This document shows, piece after piece, positions 1-8,165 of a DNA stretch of 64,000 nt. Each line of letters opens with the position of its first letter. Positions within the stretch are counted from its first letter, which is position 1. A program made the position numbers and the translations under genes. The notes beneath the pieces are model-generated. The model made no database searches and had not been told where the DNA came from. It saw only the letters and a list, made by a program, of their open reading frames with translations. The stretch comes from CAVORB01 sp964395315 (lineage in GTDB: Bacteria > Pseudomonadota > Gammaproteobacteria > Chromatiales > Chromatiaceae), in contig CAYNBI010000003.1 in NCBI GenBank assembly GCA_964395315.1, positions 1 through 64,000 of the forward strand, in the 5' to 3' direction.

Positions 1-163
1 ACCTGCAGCGGCGTCCGCGCATGGCTGACGAGCGTTGCGCCGGAAGTGAATAACCCCCCGCGCAGTACCCCGCCTATCCGTCGGCCAGGGCAAAGACAAG
101 GGCAATCCGCGAGCCCCTTCTGATAGCATCGGCGCCTGAGCGTCAATAATGTGGAGACCGAAC
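1..163. other. left edge, no firm gene
   Basis: Short open stretches run in from the left edge in each forward frame and end at stops at 26-28, 51-53 and further right, so this may hold the last residues of an upstream gene. None has a recognisable C-terminal motif. The remaining bases up to 163 are the leader of the DUF3530 gene, with GGAG at 152-155. Confidence 0.3.
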
Positions 164-940
164 ATGAGAGCCTTCATCGCCCTGCTCCTGTCCTGCGTAC
201 TATCCGTTAGCATCGTCCAGGCATCCGATCTCGACAAGGAGAAGCGCTGGGCCGACCAGATCGTCGACGCCCTTATCGATGGGGAGGCCGAGTGGCTCAA
301 GGCGGGAGACGTCGAGTTCCTCGGCATCTACACGGAGGCGGAGGAGCCGAGCGGACGCGCCGCCCTGGTGCTGCATGGCGTTGGCGTCCATCCGAACTGG
401 CCCCAGGTGGTGCAACCCCTGCGCGCCGGATTGCCATCTCAGGGCTGGGACACCCTGTCGCTGCAGATGCCGGTGCTGCCGAACGAGGCGGAGCACAAGG
501 ACTACGCCCCGCTGTTCGAGGAGGTCGCGCCGCGCATCCGCGCCGGCGTCTCCTTCTTGCGCGACAAGGGGGCCGAGGAGATCGTCATCGTCGCCCACAG
601 CCTGGGGGCCGCCATGGCCTCGTACTATCTCGCGGGCGGACCGCCGGACGTCGAAGCCTTGATCGGCATCGGGATGTCGGGCGGCGAAGATGACCCGCGC
701 ATGGACAACGTCGTCTCCCTGGCCAAGGTGCGCGTGCCGGTGCTCGACCTCTATGGTCAGCACGACCTCGACGACGTGCTCGGCACCGCCGCGGACCGCG
801 CCAAGGCGGCCTCAGGAAATCCCGCCTTCTCGCAGGTCCAGGTGCCCGAGGCGGACCACTTCTTCGACGGCCAAGAGTCAGCGTTGCAGGAGGTCGTTGT
901 CGAATGGCTCGAAGAGACGGTCCCGCCAACGGACGAGTAG
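164..940 (+). CDS. DUF3530 family alpha/beta hydrolase-like exported protein
   Basis: Exported protein of the DUF3530 family, related to alpha/beta hydrolases; its substrate is unknown. The N-terminus is a signal peptide (MRAFIALLLSCVLSVSIVQA) that fits Sec export. The central part shows an early LVLHGVGVHP strand-loop, the nucleophile-elbow-like motif VAHSLGA and late LDLYGQHDL and ADHFF motifs that fit the Asp and His of a hydrolase triad. An in-frame ATG lies at 149, but the one at 164 is preferred: GGAG at 152-155 sits 8 bases before it and the signal peptide then starts with MR. Length is 258 residues. The next gene is 114 bases downstream on the same strand. Family assignment is from remembered consensus. 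Confidence 0.8.
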   Translation: MRAFIALLLSCVLSVSIVQASDLDKEKRWADQIVDALIDGEAEWLKAGDVEFLGIYTEAEEPSGRAALVLHGVGVHPNWPQVVQPLRAGLPSQGWDTLSLQMPVLPNEAEHKDYAPLFEEVAPRIRAGVSFLRDKGAEEIVIVAHSLGAAMASYYLAGGPPDVEALIGIGMSGGEDDPRMDNVVSLAKVRVPVLDLYGQHDLDDVLGTAADRAKAASGNPAFSQVQVPEADHFFDGQESALQEVVVEWLEETVPPTDE

Positions 941-1003
941 TCCCCGTGCCGCGCCGCCAATCCCTGTCGGTTTATACTGCCCGCTGGGTAGCGCAGGCGC
1001 GAT

Positions 1004-1030
1004 AGCCCGTCTGGATTCGCGAGACGGGCT
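1004..1030 (+). promoter_or_regulatory. perfect stem-loop in the leader of the aminotransferase gene
   Basis: AGCCCGTCT (1004-1012) and AGACGGGCT (1022-1030) form a perfect 9-bp stem with a 9-base loop, ending 24 bases before the ATG at 1055. There is no T-run after it, so an intrinsic terminator is not favoured. A TATACT box at 973-978 has no good -35 partner. The stem may be an mRNA leader structure, the 3' end of the upstream transcript, or an operator. Confidence 0.5.
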
Positions 1031-1054
1031 CCAATCACGGAATCAGGCCAAGAT

Positions 1055-2134
1055 ATGCAATTCATCGACCTCCAGGCACAGTATCGTCAGCTCCAGAAAC
1101 AGATCGACGCGCGCATCCATCGCGTACTCGACCACAGCCGCTACATCCTCGGACCCGAGGTGGCGGAGCTGGAGTCGCTGCTCGCCGAATACGTCGGCGT
1201 CAAGCACTGCATCGGCGTATCCAGCGGCACCGACGCGCTGCTGGTGGCGATGATGGCACTGGACATCGCGCCCGGCGACGAGGTGATCACGACGCCCTTC
1301 ACCTTCATCGCTACCGGGGAGACGATCGCGCTGCTGGGAGCCACACCGGTGTTCCTCGACATCGACCCGCGCACTTACAACATCGATCCCAGCTTGATCG
1401 AGGGCGCGATCACCCGCCGCACGCGTGCCATCATGCCGGTGAGCCTCTACGGACAGTGCGCGGAGATGGACGCCATCAACGCCATCGCCGAGAGCCACGG
1501 CCTGCCGGTGATCGAGGACGCGGCCCAGAGCTTCGGCGCAAGCTACAAGGGGCGGCGCTCCTGCGGCCTCTCCACCATCGGCTGCACCAGCTTCTTCCCC
1601 TCGAAGCCATTGGGCTGCTACGGCGACGGGGGCGCCTGCTTCACGGACGACGACGACCTGGCCACGCGGATGCGCCAGATCGCCGCCCATGGTCAGGACC
1701 GGCGTTACCATCATCCGCTGATCGGCATCAACGGACGCCTGGACACCATTCAGGCAGCCGTTCTTTTGGCCAAGATGGAGGTGTTCCCGCGCGAGGTCGA
1801 GGAGCGCGGCCGCATCGGACAGCGCTATTCGGACCTGCTCGGCGACAAGGTGCAAACCCCCTACATCGAGTCCTACAACACCAGCGTCTATGCCCAGTAC
1901 ACCATTCAGGTCGAGGATCGCGACAGGCTCGCCGAGCGGCTCAACGCGAGCGGCATCCCGACCGCCGTGCACTACCCTGTTCCTTTGACCGAGCAGCCGG
2001 CCCTCAAGGCCTTCTCCGCGGACACGCCGCGGGCGAGCGCTGCGGCCAACCGCGTGCTGAGCCTGCCGATGTCGCCCTGGCTGAGCACGGACGACCAGGA
2101 CGCCATCGTCGCCTGCATCGACTCCGCGCTCTAA
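1055..2134 (+). CDS. DegT/DnrJ/EryC1/StrS-family PLP-dependent sugar aminotransferase
   Basis: PLP-dependent aminotransferase of the DegT/DnrJ/EryC1/StrS family, which transfers an amino group to nucleotide-activated keto-sugars for O-antigen or capsule synthesis. The start MQFIDLQAQY is typical. Family motifs are SSGTDALLVAMMALDIAPGD, TPFTFIATGE and VIEDAAQSFGA, and FFPSKPLGCYGDGG carries the PLP lysine (K184). The end (VHYPVPLTEQPAL, LSLPMSPWLS) is also characteristic. At 359 residues it is full length. The overall look resembles the WbpE/WlbC group acting on UDP-3-keto-N-acetylglucuronate, but substrate cannot be fixed from sequence. It stands alone: no glycosyltransferase or sugar dehydrogenase lies beside it, which is unusual for this family. 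Confidence 0.85.
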   Translation: MQFIDLQAQYRQLQKQIDARIHRVLDHSRYILGPEVAELESLLAEYVGVKHCIGVSSGTDALLVAMMALDIAPGDEVITTPFTFIATGETIALLGATPVFLDIDPRTYNIDPSLIEGAITRRTRAIMPVSLYGQCAEMDAINAIAESHGLPVIEDAAQSFGASYKGRRSCGLSTIGCTSFFPSKPLGCYGDGGACFTDDDDLATRMRQIAAHGQDRRYHHPLIGINGRLDTIQAAVLLAKMEVFPREVEERGRIGQRYSDLLGDKVQTPYIESYNTSVYAQYTIQVEDRDRLAERLNASGIPTAVHYPVPLTEQPALKAFSADTPRASAAANRVLSLPMSPWLSTDDQDAIVACIDSAL

Positions 2135-2147
2135 TACGCGATTGATC

Positions 2148-2217
2148 GGCCATCCTGGTCAAGAACAACACGCCAGCCAATGGGTGTGGCTCCCGAATGG
2201 CTTCATTCGCCAGCGCT
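2148..2217 (+). repeat. dispersed intergenic repeat, copy 1
   Basis: First of three related copies (also 40384-40453 and 56829-56881 on the minus strand). The shared core begins GGCCATCC and contains CACGCCA-CCA about 22 bases later. By hand alignment without gaps about 39 of 53 bases match copy 2, and the similarity continues to about 2217. A perfect 12-base palindrome (GCCAGCGCTGGC, 2209-2220) follows. The copy lies between two convergent genes. Confidence 0.6.
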
Positions 2218-2244
2218 GGCTGACTGAGCGCGTTCCGCGTCTCC

Positions 2245-2991
2245 CTACGGCTCTTCGGGCTCAATCTCGAAGCGGATGCCCTCCGCTTCCAGTGCCTTGC
2301 ACAGCAGCGCGAAACCCCGGTCGACGCCGGATCGGCCCCGCAGCCCAAGCTGTATGTGCGCCCCGTACCCGAGGTGCGGTAGGCTGAAAAGCTTGAGCCC
2401 GGGGAGATCGCCCGAAAGTCTCTGCATGAGCGGCACGAGTCGGCTTTCGGGCACCTCGCGCACCATCACCGAGCGCTCCCGCTTGCGGCAGTCGCCGGCG
2501 GGATAGCGCCGATCGAGCACGGCCTCGGCCATCGGCCAAGCCATCTGCGGGAAGCCTGGGAGGAAAAAGTGCTGGCCGAGGCTGAAACCCGGGATCCGGT
2601 TGTACGGGTTCGCGATCAAGTCGCACCCCGCGGGAAGATCCGCCATCAGAATGCGATGTGGATAAGCGTCGGGACCGAAGCGCTCCTCGATCAGCTGTCG
2701 CGCCTCCGCGTGCCGTTCGAGATGCACGCCTGCGGCCCGGGCGGCGCAGGCGCGAGTGTGATCGTCGGGAGTCGCGCCGATGCCGCCGCAGACGAAAACG
2801 GGGTCGGTCCGCCCCATGGAGAAGTGCAGGTGATCGGTCAGTACCGCCGGATCATCCGGCAGCAGCCAGTGCCAGGCAAGCTCGAGCCCGCGTTCCGCGA
2901 GCATGGGTTTGAAACGGCCGAGGTGCTTGTCGGCGCGCTTGCCGTTGAGCACCTCGTCCGCGACGACGATGAGTCCGAAGGCGAGTGACAT
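2245..2991 (-). CDS. CinA-like molybdopterin-binding-fold protein (MoCF domain)
   Basis: Stand-alone MoCF-biosynthesis-fold protein of the type annotated competence/damage-inducible protein A. The fold binds molybdopterin in MoaB/MogA; in CinA-like proteins it is linked to NAD or ADP-ribose metabolism. The N-terminus reads FGLIVVADEVLNGKRADKH, matching the family start where a catalytic-like loop binds nucleotide, and VFVCGGIGATPDDHT is the conserved GGxGxTxDD motif. A further family segment is NRIPGFSLGQHFFLPGFPQM. At 248 residues it lacks the C-terminal amidase domain of full CinA (about 400 residues). The minus-strand start at 2991 follows the family pattern. It converges with the aminotransferase gene; copy 1 of the repeat lies between them. 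Confidence 0.8.
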   Translation of the reverse strand: MSLAFGLIVVADEVLNGKRADKHLGRFKPMLAERGLELAWHWLLPDDPAVLTDHLHFSMGRTDPVFVCGGIGATPDDHTRACAARAAGVHLERHAEARQLIEERFGPDAYPHRILMADLPAGCDLIANPYNRIPGFSLGQHFFLPGFPQMAWPMAEAVLDRRYPAGDCRKRERSVMVREVPESRLVPLMQRLSGDLPGLKLFSLPHLGYGAHIQLGLRGRSGVDRGFALLCKALEAEGIRFEIEPEEP

Positions 2992-3114
2992 CGGACCGGA
3001 TACTAGCAGCCGGACGGGTGCCGCGCCCGGAAAACTGCTGGTCGATTCAGCCAGCCCCGCGACGCAGGAACTCGACGCTGGTCCTGGCCGGTACGGCCAA
3101 TCATCAGCGTCTCG

Positions 3115-3663
3115 CTACAGCAGGCCCTCGATCGCCGAGACGACCTTGTTGCTCTCGGGGGAGGTGACGCTGGAGAAGTAATCGACGACCTTGCCGTTCC
3201 GGTCGATCAGGTACTTGTAGAAATTCCACTTCGGGTAGGCCCCGGATTCCTGGGCCAGCAGCTCGAACATAGGATCCGCCACGCCCTTCTTGACCCGGGT
3301 TTTCTCGAACATCGGGAACTCGACCGAGTAGGTGAGTCGGCAGAACTGCTGGATCTGTTCCTCGGTGCCGGGCTCCTGGTTTCCGAAGTCGTTGGAAGGA
3401 AAGCCGAGCACCACGAACCCGCGGTCCTTGTAGCGGCGATAGAGCGCCTCGAGACCCTCGTACTGGCCCGTGAAGGCGCACTTGCTGGCGGTGTTCACCA
3501 TCAGGATCACCTGGCCGGCGTAAGCGTCGCAAAGGCGAACCACCTCGTCGCCGGCGAGTCGCCGCTTCTCGAAGTCGAGAACGGGCGGGCAGGATTCGGC
3601 GGCGCTGGCGGCACCTCCGTAAGCGAGCCCACCAAGGGTGAGAAGGGTCGCGAACATTTTCAT
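3115..3663 (-). CDS. periplasmic glutathione peroxidase family protein
   Basis: Thiol peroxidase of the glutathione peroxidase family, reducing hydroperoxides with glutathione or more likely thioredoxin, as most bacterial Cys forms do. The first 22 residues form a cleavable signal peptide (MKMFATLLTLGG...AASAAES), so it acts in the periplasm. The peroxidatic site NTASKCAFTGQ has Cys62 rather than selenocysteine. Other active-site residues are Q96 in SNDFGNQEPG and W146-N147 in YPKWNFYKYL. Length, 182 residues, is normal for the family plus a signal peptide. It is divergent from the ferredoxin reductase gene across a 250-base gap. Confidence 0.9.
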   Translation of the reverse strand: MKMFATLLTLGGLAYGGAASAAESCPPVLDFEKRRLAGDEVVRLCDAYAGQVILMVNTASKCAFTGQYEGLEALYRRYKDRGFVVLGFPSNDFGNQEPGTEEQIQQFCRLTYSVEFPMFEKTRVKKGVADPMFELLAQESGAYPKWNFYKYLIDRNGKVVDYFSSVTSPESNKVVSAIEGLL

Positions 3664-3913
3664 CTGTCTGCCTCCCGGGAACGAACAGAATTTGTCTCAG
3701 CTCTCGACATGGGGTTGCTTCGCTGCTTAACAATCGACCAACCCCAGGGTCAACGCCGTAGGCCACGTGGCGCCCAGCGCCAAGGTTGTGCGCGCGATCC
3801 GCAAACCTTGCCGCCTGTGTGCCTGAGGCTGGTCGTTTCCTCGACGGGTTTGAAAACCGCGCCGGCGAACCGATGTAACTGTGTGCACTTCCAAGTAAGG
3901 AGCCCGAGTCACG

Positions 3914-4657
3914 ATGGGAGAATGGGTGAGAGGGCGGGTCACCGCCAAGAAACAGTGGGGCGATAGTCTGTTCAGCCTCCGGATCGACGCCCCGATGGAC
4001 GCGTTCGTCGCGGGCCAGTACGCGAAGGTCGCGCTGGACGTGGGCGGTGTGCGGGTCGGTCGGCCCTATTCGCTGGTAAACGCGCCGGATCAGCGCCCGC
4101 TCGAGATCTACTTCAACGAGGTGCTGGAAGGCCCTTTGACACCGCGCCTGTCCGACCTCGGCGAGGGCGATGGCCTATGGGTGTCCAGCAAGCCCGGCGG
4201 CGTCTTCACCATGGACAACGTGGTATCGCGCCGCCACCTCTGGTTGCTGGCGACGGGCACGGCCCTGGGTGTCTACCTGTCGATCCTGCGGACGCCGGAG
4301 CCTTGGGAGCGCTTCGAGCGGGTGATTCTGGCACACGGCGTGCGCAATGCGGACGAGCTGACCTACCAGGACACCGTGGCCGAGCTCGTGCGGCAACACG
4401 GCGACCGTTTCCGGTTCATTCCAGCGCTGAGCCGCGAACGTCGAGACGGCCCGCTCCACGGACGCATCACGCACCTGTTGCAGACCGGAGACCTGGAGGC
4501 CACCGCCGGCTTCCGGATTAACCCTGACGACAGCCACCTGATGCTGTGCGGCAACTCGGAAATGATCAAGGACGTCCGCGCGATACTTGAATCCCGGGGG
4601 CTGCGCCGTCACCGCCGGCACGAACCCGGTCACTACACGACGGAGCAGTATCACTGA
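3914..4657 (+). CDS. fpr: ferredoxin--NADP(+) reductase
   Basis: FAD-dependent ferredoxin/flavodoxin-NADP reductase of the bacterial Fpr type, moving electrons between NADPH and ferredoxin in the cytoplasm. The FAD-binding motif RPYSLVN is intact near residue 55, followed by the isoalloxazine-side KPGGVFTM and the NADP-binding LLATGTALGVYLSIL. The C-terminal half has LCGNSEMIKDVRAILESRGL, and the short tail after HYTTEQYH matches subclass I bacterial enzymes. The 247-residue length is typical. The start ATG at 3914 is 13 bases after an AAGGAG sequence at 3896-3901. Weak -35/-10-like hexamers occur near 3850-3875 and were not called as a promoter. Confidence 0.92.
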   Translation: MGEWVRGRVTAKKQWGDSLFSLRIDAPMDAFVAGQYAKVALDVGGVRVGRPYSLVNAPDQRPLEIYFNEVLEGPLTPRLSDLGEGDGLWVSSKPGGVFTMDNVVSRRHLWLLATGTALGVYLSILRTPEPWERFERVILAHGVRNADELTYQDTVAELVRQHGDRFRFIPALSRERRDGPLHGRITHLLQTGDLEATAGFRINPDDSHLMLCGNSEMIKDVRAILESRGLRRHRRHEPGHYTTEQYH

Positions 4658-4878
4658 GGGAGTCCGGGTGTCCGACCTGCTGGCAGTCGTGGAGGCGCCC
4701 CCCTCGCCCGGCAGACCCGACGCCGGCGGGGCTCGCCCGGTGCGTCGCCTGCGTGAAGCGCGACCGGACGGATAAGGCCCCCGATGCGGCCGAGGGCACT
4801 GGTTTCCTGGGTAGTGTTTCCGAACGGCGGATTGCCTGCCGGTTGCGCAGCCGCGCCGGTTGACCGCCGCATGACTCC

Positions 4879-6420
4879 ATGACCTTGCGCGCGCCGCGAC
4901 GACTCATCGTCATCCTCGGAGATCAGCTCGACCACGAAGGGGCGGCGCTGGCGGGACTTGATCCGTCCCTGGACCTGGTTTGGATGTGCGAGGCCTCCGA
5001 GGAGGCTACCCACGTACCTTCCCACAAGGCGCGCACCGCGCTGTTCTTGAGCGCCATGCGCCATTTCCGGGATGAACTGTCCGCCGCCGGGATACCGGTT
5101 CGCTACCGGACGCTCGACCGGGAAGGCGACATCTCGCTCGCCGCGGCCCTGCGGCAGGATATCGACGAGCTGAAGCCGCGGGGCGTCGTGATGACCGAGC
5201 CCGGCGAGTATCGCCTCGCCGCGGCCCTGCGCCATGTCTGCCAAGATGCCGGCCTCGACCCCGAGCAACGCGAGGACAGGCACTTCATCTGCTCGCGACA
5301 GGCCTTTCAGGCCTGGGCCTCCGGCCGCAAGACAACGCGGCTGGAGCACTTCTACCGCCACCTGCGCAAGACTCAAGGCGTGCTCGTCGAAGACGGCAAA
5401 CCCGCCGCCGGCCGCTGGAACTTCGACGCGGACAATCGCAAGGCCTTCGGGCGTACGGGACCCGGACTGGTTCCGCCACCACTCCGGTTCCCGCCGGACG
5501 GCACCAGCCGCAAGGTAGTTGAACTGGTCGATCGACGCTTTCCCGACGGGCCGGGTTCGACCTCAGGCTTCGACTGGCCGGTGAACCGACGCCAGGCGCT
5601 GGCGGCACTCGCGGATTTCGTTGCCAACCGCCTCCCCCAATTCGGCTTGTGGCAGGACGCCATGTGGGACGGAGAGCCCTGGCTCTGGCATGCCCGCCTC
5701 TCCGCCGCCATGAACCTCAAGCTGCTGAGTCCGCGCGAGGTCATCGCCGAGGCCATCGGCGCCTGGGAGGCCGGTCACGCCCCCATCGCGTCGGTGGAGG
5801 GTTTCGTGCGCCAGGTCCTGGGTTGGCGAGAGTACGTGCGGGGCGTGTACTGGATGCACATGCCCGGCTACACGCAGCGCAACGCTCTTGAGGCCGACCG
5901 CCCACTCCCGGGGTTCTACTGGAGCGGCGAGACAGAGTACGCCTGCCTGCGCAGCGTGGTCGGTCAGGTGATCGAGCACGGCTACGCCCATCACATCCAG
6001 CGTCTGATGGTTACCGGACTGTTCGCACTGCTGCTGGGTGTGGAGCCGCGCCAGATCCATGCATGGTACCTGGCGATGTTCGTGGACGCCGTAGAATGGG
6101 TGGAGGCGCCCAATACCATCGGCATGAGCCAGTTCGCCGATGGCGGCCTGCTGGCGTCCAAGCCCTACATCGCGAGCGGCAGCTACATCAACCGCATGAG
6201 CGACTACTGCCGTCACTGCCGCTTCGAGCCCAAGGACGCGGTGGGTGAGAAGGCTTGCCCCTTCACCACGTTGTTCTGGGATTTCCTCAGCCGCCACCGC
6301 GCGCGCTTCACGACCCACCCCCGGATCGGGGCCCTGTGGCGCAATCTGCAGCGCCTCGATCCGGAGCGCGTCAGGGCCATACGCGACCATGCGGACGACC
6401 TGCGCGCCAAGCTCTCCTGA
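4879..6420 (+). CDS. FeS-BCP type (6-4) photolyase / cryptochrome (PhrB/CryB family)
   Basis: Deoxyribodipyrimidine photolyase-related protein of the iron-sulfur bacterial cryptochrome/photolyase group, which uses light and FAD to repair (6-4) photoproducts. The N-terminal antenna domain starts RRLIVILGDQLDHEG. The C-terminal FAD domain carries GWREYVRGVYW, IQRLMVTGLFALLLG, WYLAMFVDAVEWVEAPNTIG and KPYIASGSYINRMSDYC. Four cysteines, C356, C444, C447 and C460, are spaced exactly like the [4Fe-4S] ligands of Agrobacterium PhrB (C350, C438, C441, C454), so the cluster is predicted intact. The 513-residue length is normal. The FAD oxidoreductase follows 19 bases later and is probably co-transcribed. 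Confidence 0.93.
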   Translation: MTLRAPRRLIVILGDQLDHEGAALAGLDPSLDLVWMCEASEEATHVPSHKARTALFLSAMRHFRDELSAAGIPVRYRTLDREGDISLAAALRQDIDELKPRGVVMTEPGEYRLAAALRHVCQDAGLDPEQREDRHFICSRQAFQAWASGRKTTRLEHFYRHLRKTQGVLVEDGKPAAGRWNFDADNRKAFGRTGPGLVPPPLRFPPDGTSRKVVELVDRRFPDGPGSTSGFDWPVNRRQALAALADFVANRLPQFGLWQDAMWDGEPWLWHARLSAAMNLKLLSPREVIAEAIGAWEAGHAPIASVEGFVRQVLGWREYVRGVYWMHMPGYTQRNALEADRPLPGFYWSGETEYACLRSVVGQVIEHGYAHHIQRLMVTGLFALLLGVEPRQIHAWYLAMFVDAVEWVEAPNTIGMSQFADGGLLASKPYIASGSYINRMSDYCRHCRFEPKDAVGEKACPFTTLFWDFLSRHRARFTTHPRIGALWRNLQRLDPERVRAIRDHADDLRAKLS

Positions 6421-6439
6421 CCCGGAGGACCCTCGAGCC

Positions 6440-7750
6440 ATGAACGCGGACGTGATCATCATCGGCGCCGGTCTCTCCGGCCTGGCCTGCGCGCTGGCGC
6501 TGCGGCAACGTGGTGTCGAGCCCCTGATCTTGGAGGCGTCCGACGGGATCGGGGGACGGGTGCGCACCGACCGCCGCCACGGATTCCTGCTCGACCGCGG
6601 CTTCCAGGTGCTGCAGACCTGGTACCCGGCGGCGCGGCGGGTGCTCGACTACGAGGCCCTCGATCTGCGTCCCTTCGAACCGGGCGCCCTCGTCCGCCGC
6701 GATGGACGCTTTCACCGTGTCAGCGATGTCTGGCGCCGACCCGGACGCCTGCCGGAGATGCTGTTCTCGCCGGTGGCGACGGCGGGAGACAAGCTGCGCA
6801 TGCTCGCCCTGCGCCGACGTGCCCTGCAGGGGGATCTGGAAACCCTGTACGCGCGGGCGGAGACCGACTCGCTCTCAATGCTCCGGGGGATGGGCTTCTC
6901 GCGGCTTGTGATAGACAGCTTCTTCAAGCCGTTTTTCGCCGGCGTCTTCTTCGAGCCCGACCTCAAGGTATCCAGCCGCGCCTTCGATTTCGTGTTCCGC
7001 GCCTTCGCGCTCGGGGATACGGCCCTCCCCGCCCGGGGCATGGCCGAGATCCCGACCCAAATCGCTGCCCGGCTGCCCAGGGAATCGATCCGACTGACCG
7101 CACGGGTGCGGCAACTCCTGGACGGACAGGTTGTCTTGACGTCGGGCGAGCGCCTGCGCGCACGCGCCGTCGTCATTGCCACCGACGGCCCCTCGGCGGC
7201 GCGGCTCCTGGGGCGTCCCGAGCTCCCGGCCACCCGCGGCACCACCTGCTTCTATTTCGCAGCCGACCGGGCACCCGTGTCGGGGCGGGAACTGGTGCTC
7301 AACGGCGAGGGGCGAGGGCTGATCAACAGCCTGCTGGTTCCGAGCAACCTATCCGACGCTTACGCGCCCGCGGGCTTGCATTTGGTGACCGTGAATCTGT
7401 TCGGCGCTGCGCGCGATCCGACCGAGCTCGAGCCCCCGCTGCGCAGGGAGCTGTCGGACTGGTTCGGCAACTGGGCCCTGGGCTGGGAGCGGATCGCCGT
7501 CTACCGGCTACCGGACGCCCTGCCGAATCAGTCCCCGCCGGTATCGTACCCAGGAGACCGGGACGGGCGCATCGGGGAGCGGTTGTGGGTCTGCGGTGAG
7601 CTGGACGCGGCCCCATCCATCCAGTGGGCGCTGTATTCCGGCGGGCGTGCCGGGGCGACCATTGCCGCTGCTTTGCGTCGCGGCCGCGCCGGGTCGCCTC
7701 CCCAATTCCCCGCAACGAACCCGGCGGCAAGTGCCAACGCATCTCGATGA
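6440..7750 (+). CDS. FAD-dependent flavin-containing amine oxidase/phytoene desaturase-like protein
   Basis: Flavoprotein with an N-terminal Rossmann motif (VIIIGAGLSGLACALALRQR) followed by the dinucleotide-binding GGRVRTD signature of the amine oxidase/carotenoid desaturase superfamily. The C-terminal FAD contact is represented by WVCGELDAAPSIQWALYSG, where the family usually has GD...SVEGALxSG. Length is 436 residues. The reading frame is open from 6245, but the start is placed at the ATG at 6440 because GGAGG at 6424-6428 precedes it and the Rossmann strand begins at once. The gene lies 19 bases after the photolyase gene; similar flavoproteins sit beside photolyases in other bacteria, where their reaction is not established. 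Substrate unknown. Confidence 0.82.
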   Translation: MNADVIIIGAGLSGLACALALRQRGVEPLILEASDGIGGRVRTDRRHGFLLDRGFQVLQTWYPAARRVLDYEALDLRPFEPGALVRRDGRFHRVSDVWRRPGRLPEMLFSPVATAGDKLRMLALRRRALQGDLETLYARAETDSLSMLRGMGFSRLVIDSFFKPFFAGVFFEPDLKVSSRAFDFVFRAFALGDTALPARGMAEIPTQIAARLPRESIRLTARVRQLLDGQVVLTSGERLRARAVVIATDGPSAARLLGRPELPATRGTTCFYFAADRAPVSGRELVLNGEGRGLINSLLVPSNLSDAYAPAGLHLVTVNLFGAARDPTELEPPLRRELSDWFGNWALGWERIAVYRLPDALPNQSPPVSYPGDRDGRIGERLWVCGELDAAPSIQWALYSGGRAGATIAAALRRGRAGSPPQFPATNPAASANASR

Positions 7751-8165
7751 ATAGTGTCCAAGGCATGGACGGTTGCCGCGGCGTCTGGCTCTGATGGCAC
7801 CTCGCGGGTAACGGATGGTTCACGGCCCGAGCGCTGCGCTCGGCGGCCTGCGCCCGCCGTACCGGGGACTTCGAAACCGACGCTCGCGGACCGGCCATGG
7901 AGCCGGTTCGCGCCCGCTACTGAAGCCGTGGAGAAAGTCCAACCAAGGCGCCCGGTTGAATCCCTGGGACCGATCTCCTATCGTACGATGGGCTGCGGGG
8001 TGGGGCTTCTTTCGATTCCCCCTGCAACGCGACTCGTCGCCATCCGCTGGACCCCTGGAGGGACTGCCAGGGGCGTCCGGGTCGGTGCGAAAACCGCCTC
8101 TCGCTAGCGCGCCACCCAAGGCCAGCCGAAATAACAATCCAACGCCAGATCAGGAGTATTGGAGT
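7751..8165. other. 415-base intergenic region with two hairpins
   Basis: No ORF here has credible codon use or a ribosome site. Two stem-loops are visible: CCGAGCG/CGCTCGG at 7827-7843 (3-base loop), 77 bases after the upstream stop, and CCCCTGG/CCAGGGG at 8052-8073 (8-base loop). Neither has a T-run. The first could end the photolyase operon transcript by a Rho-dependent route; the second lies in the likely leader of the cytochrome gene. Confidence 0.4.

Noticed and set aside
1055..2134. DegT aminotransferase as part of an O-antigen island
   Set aside because: No glycosyltransferase, sugar dehydrogenase or flippase gene is adjacent.
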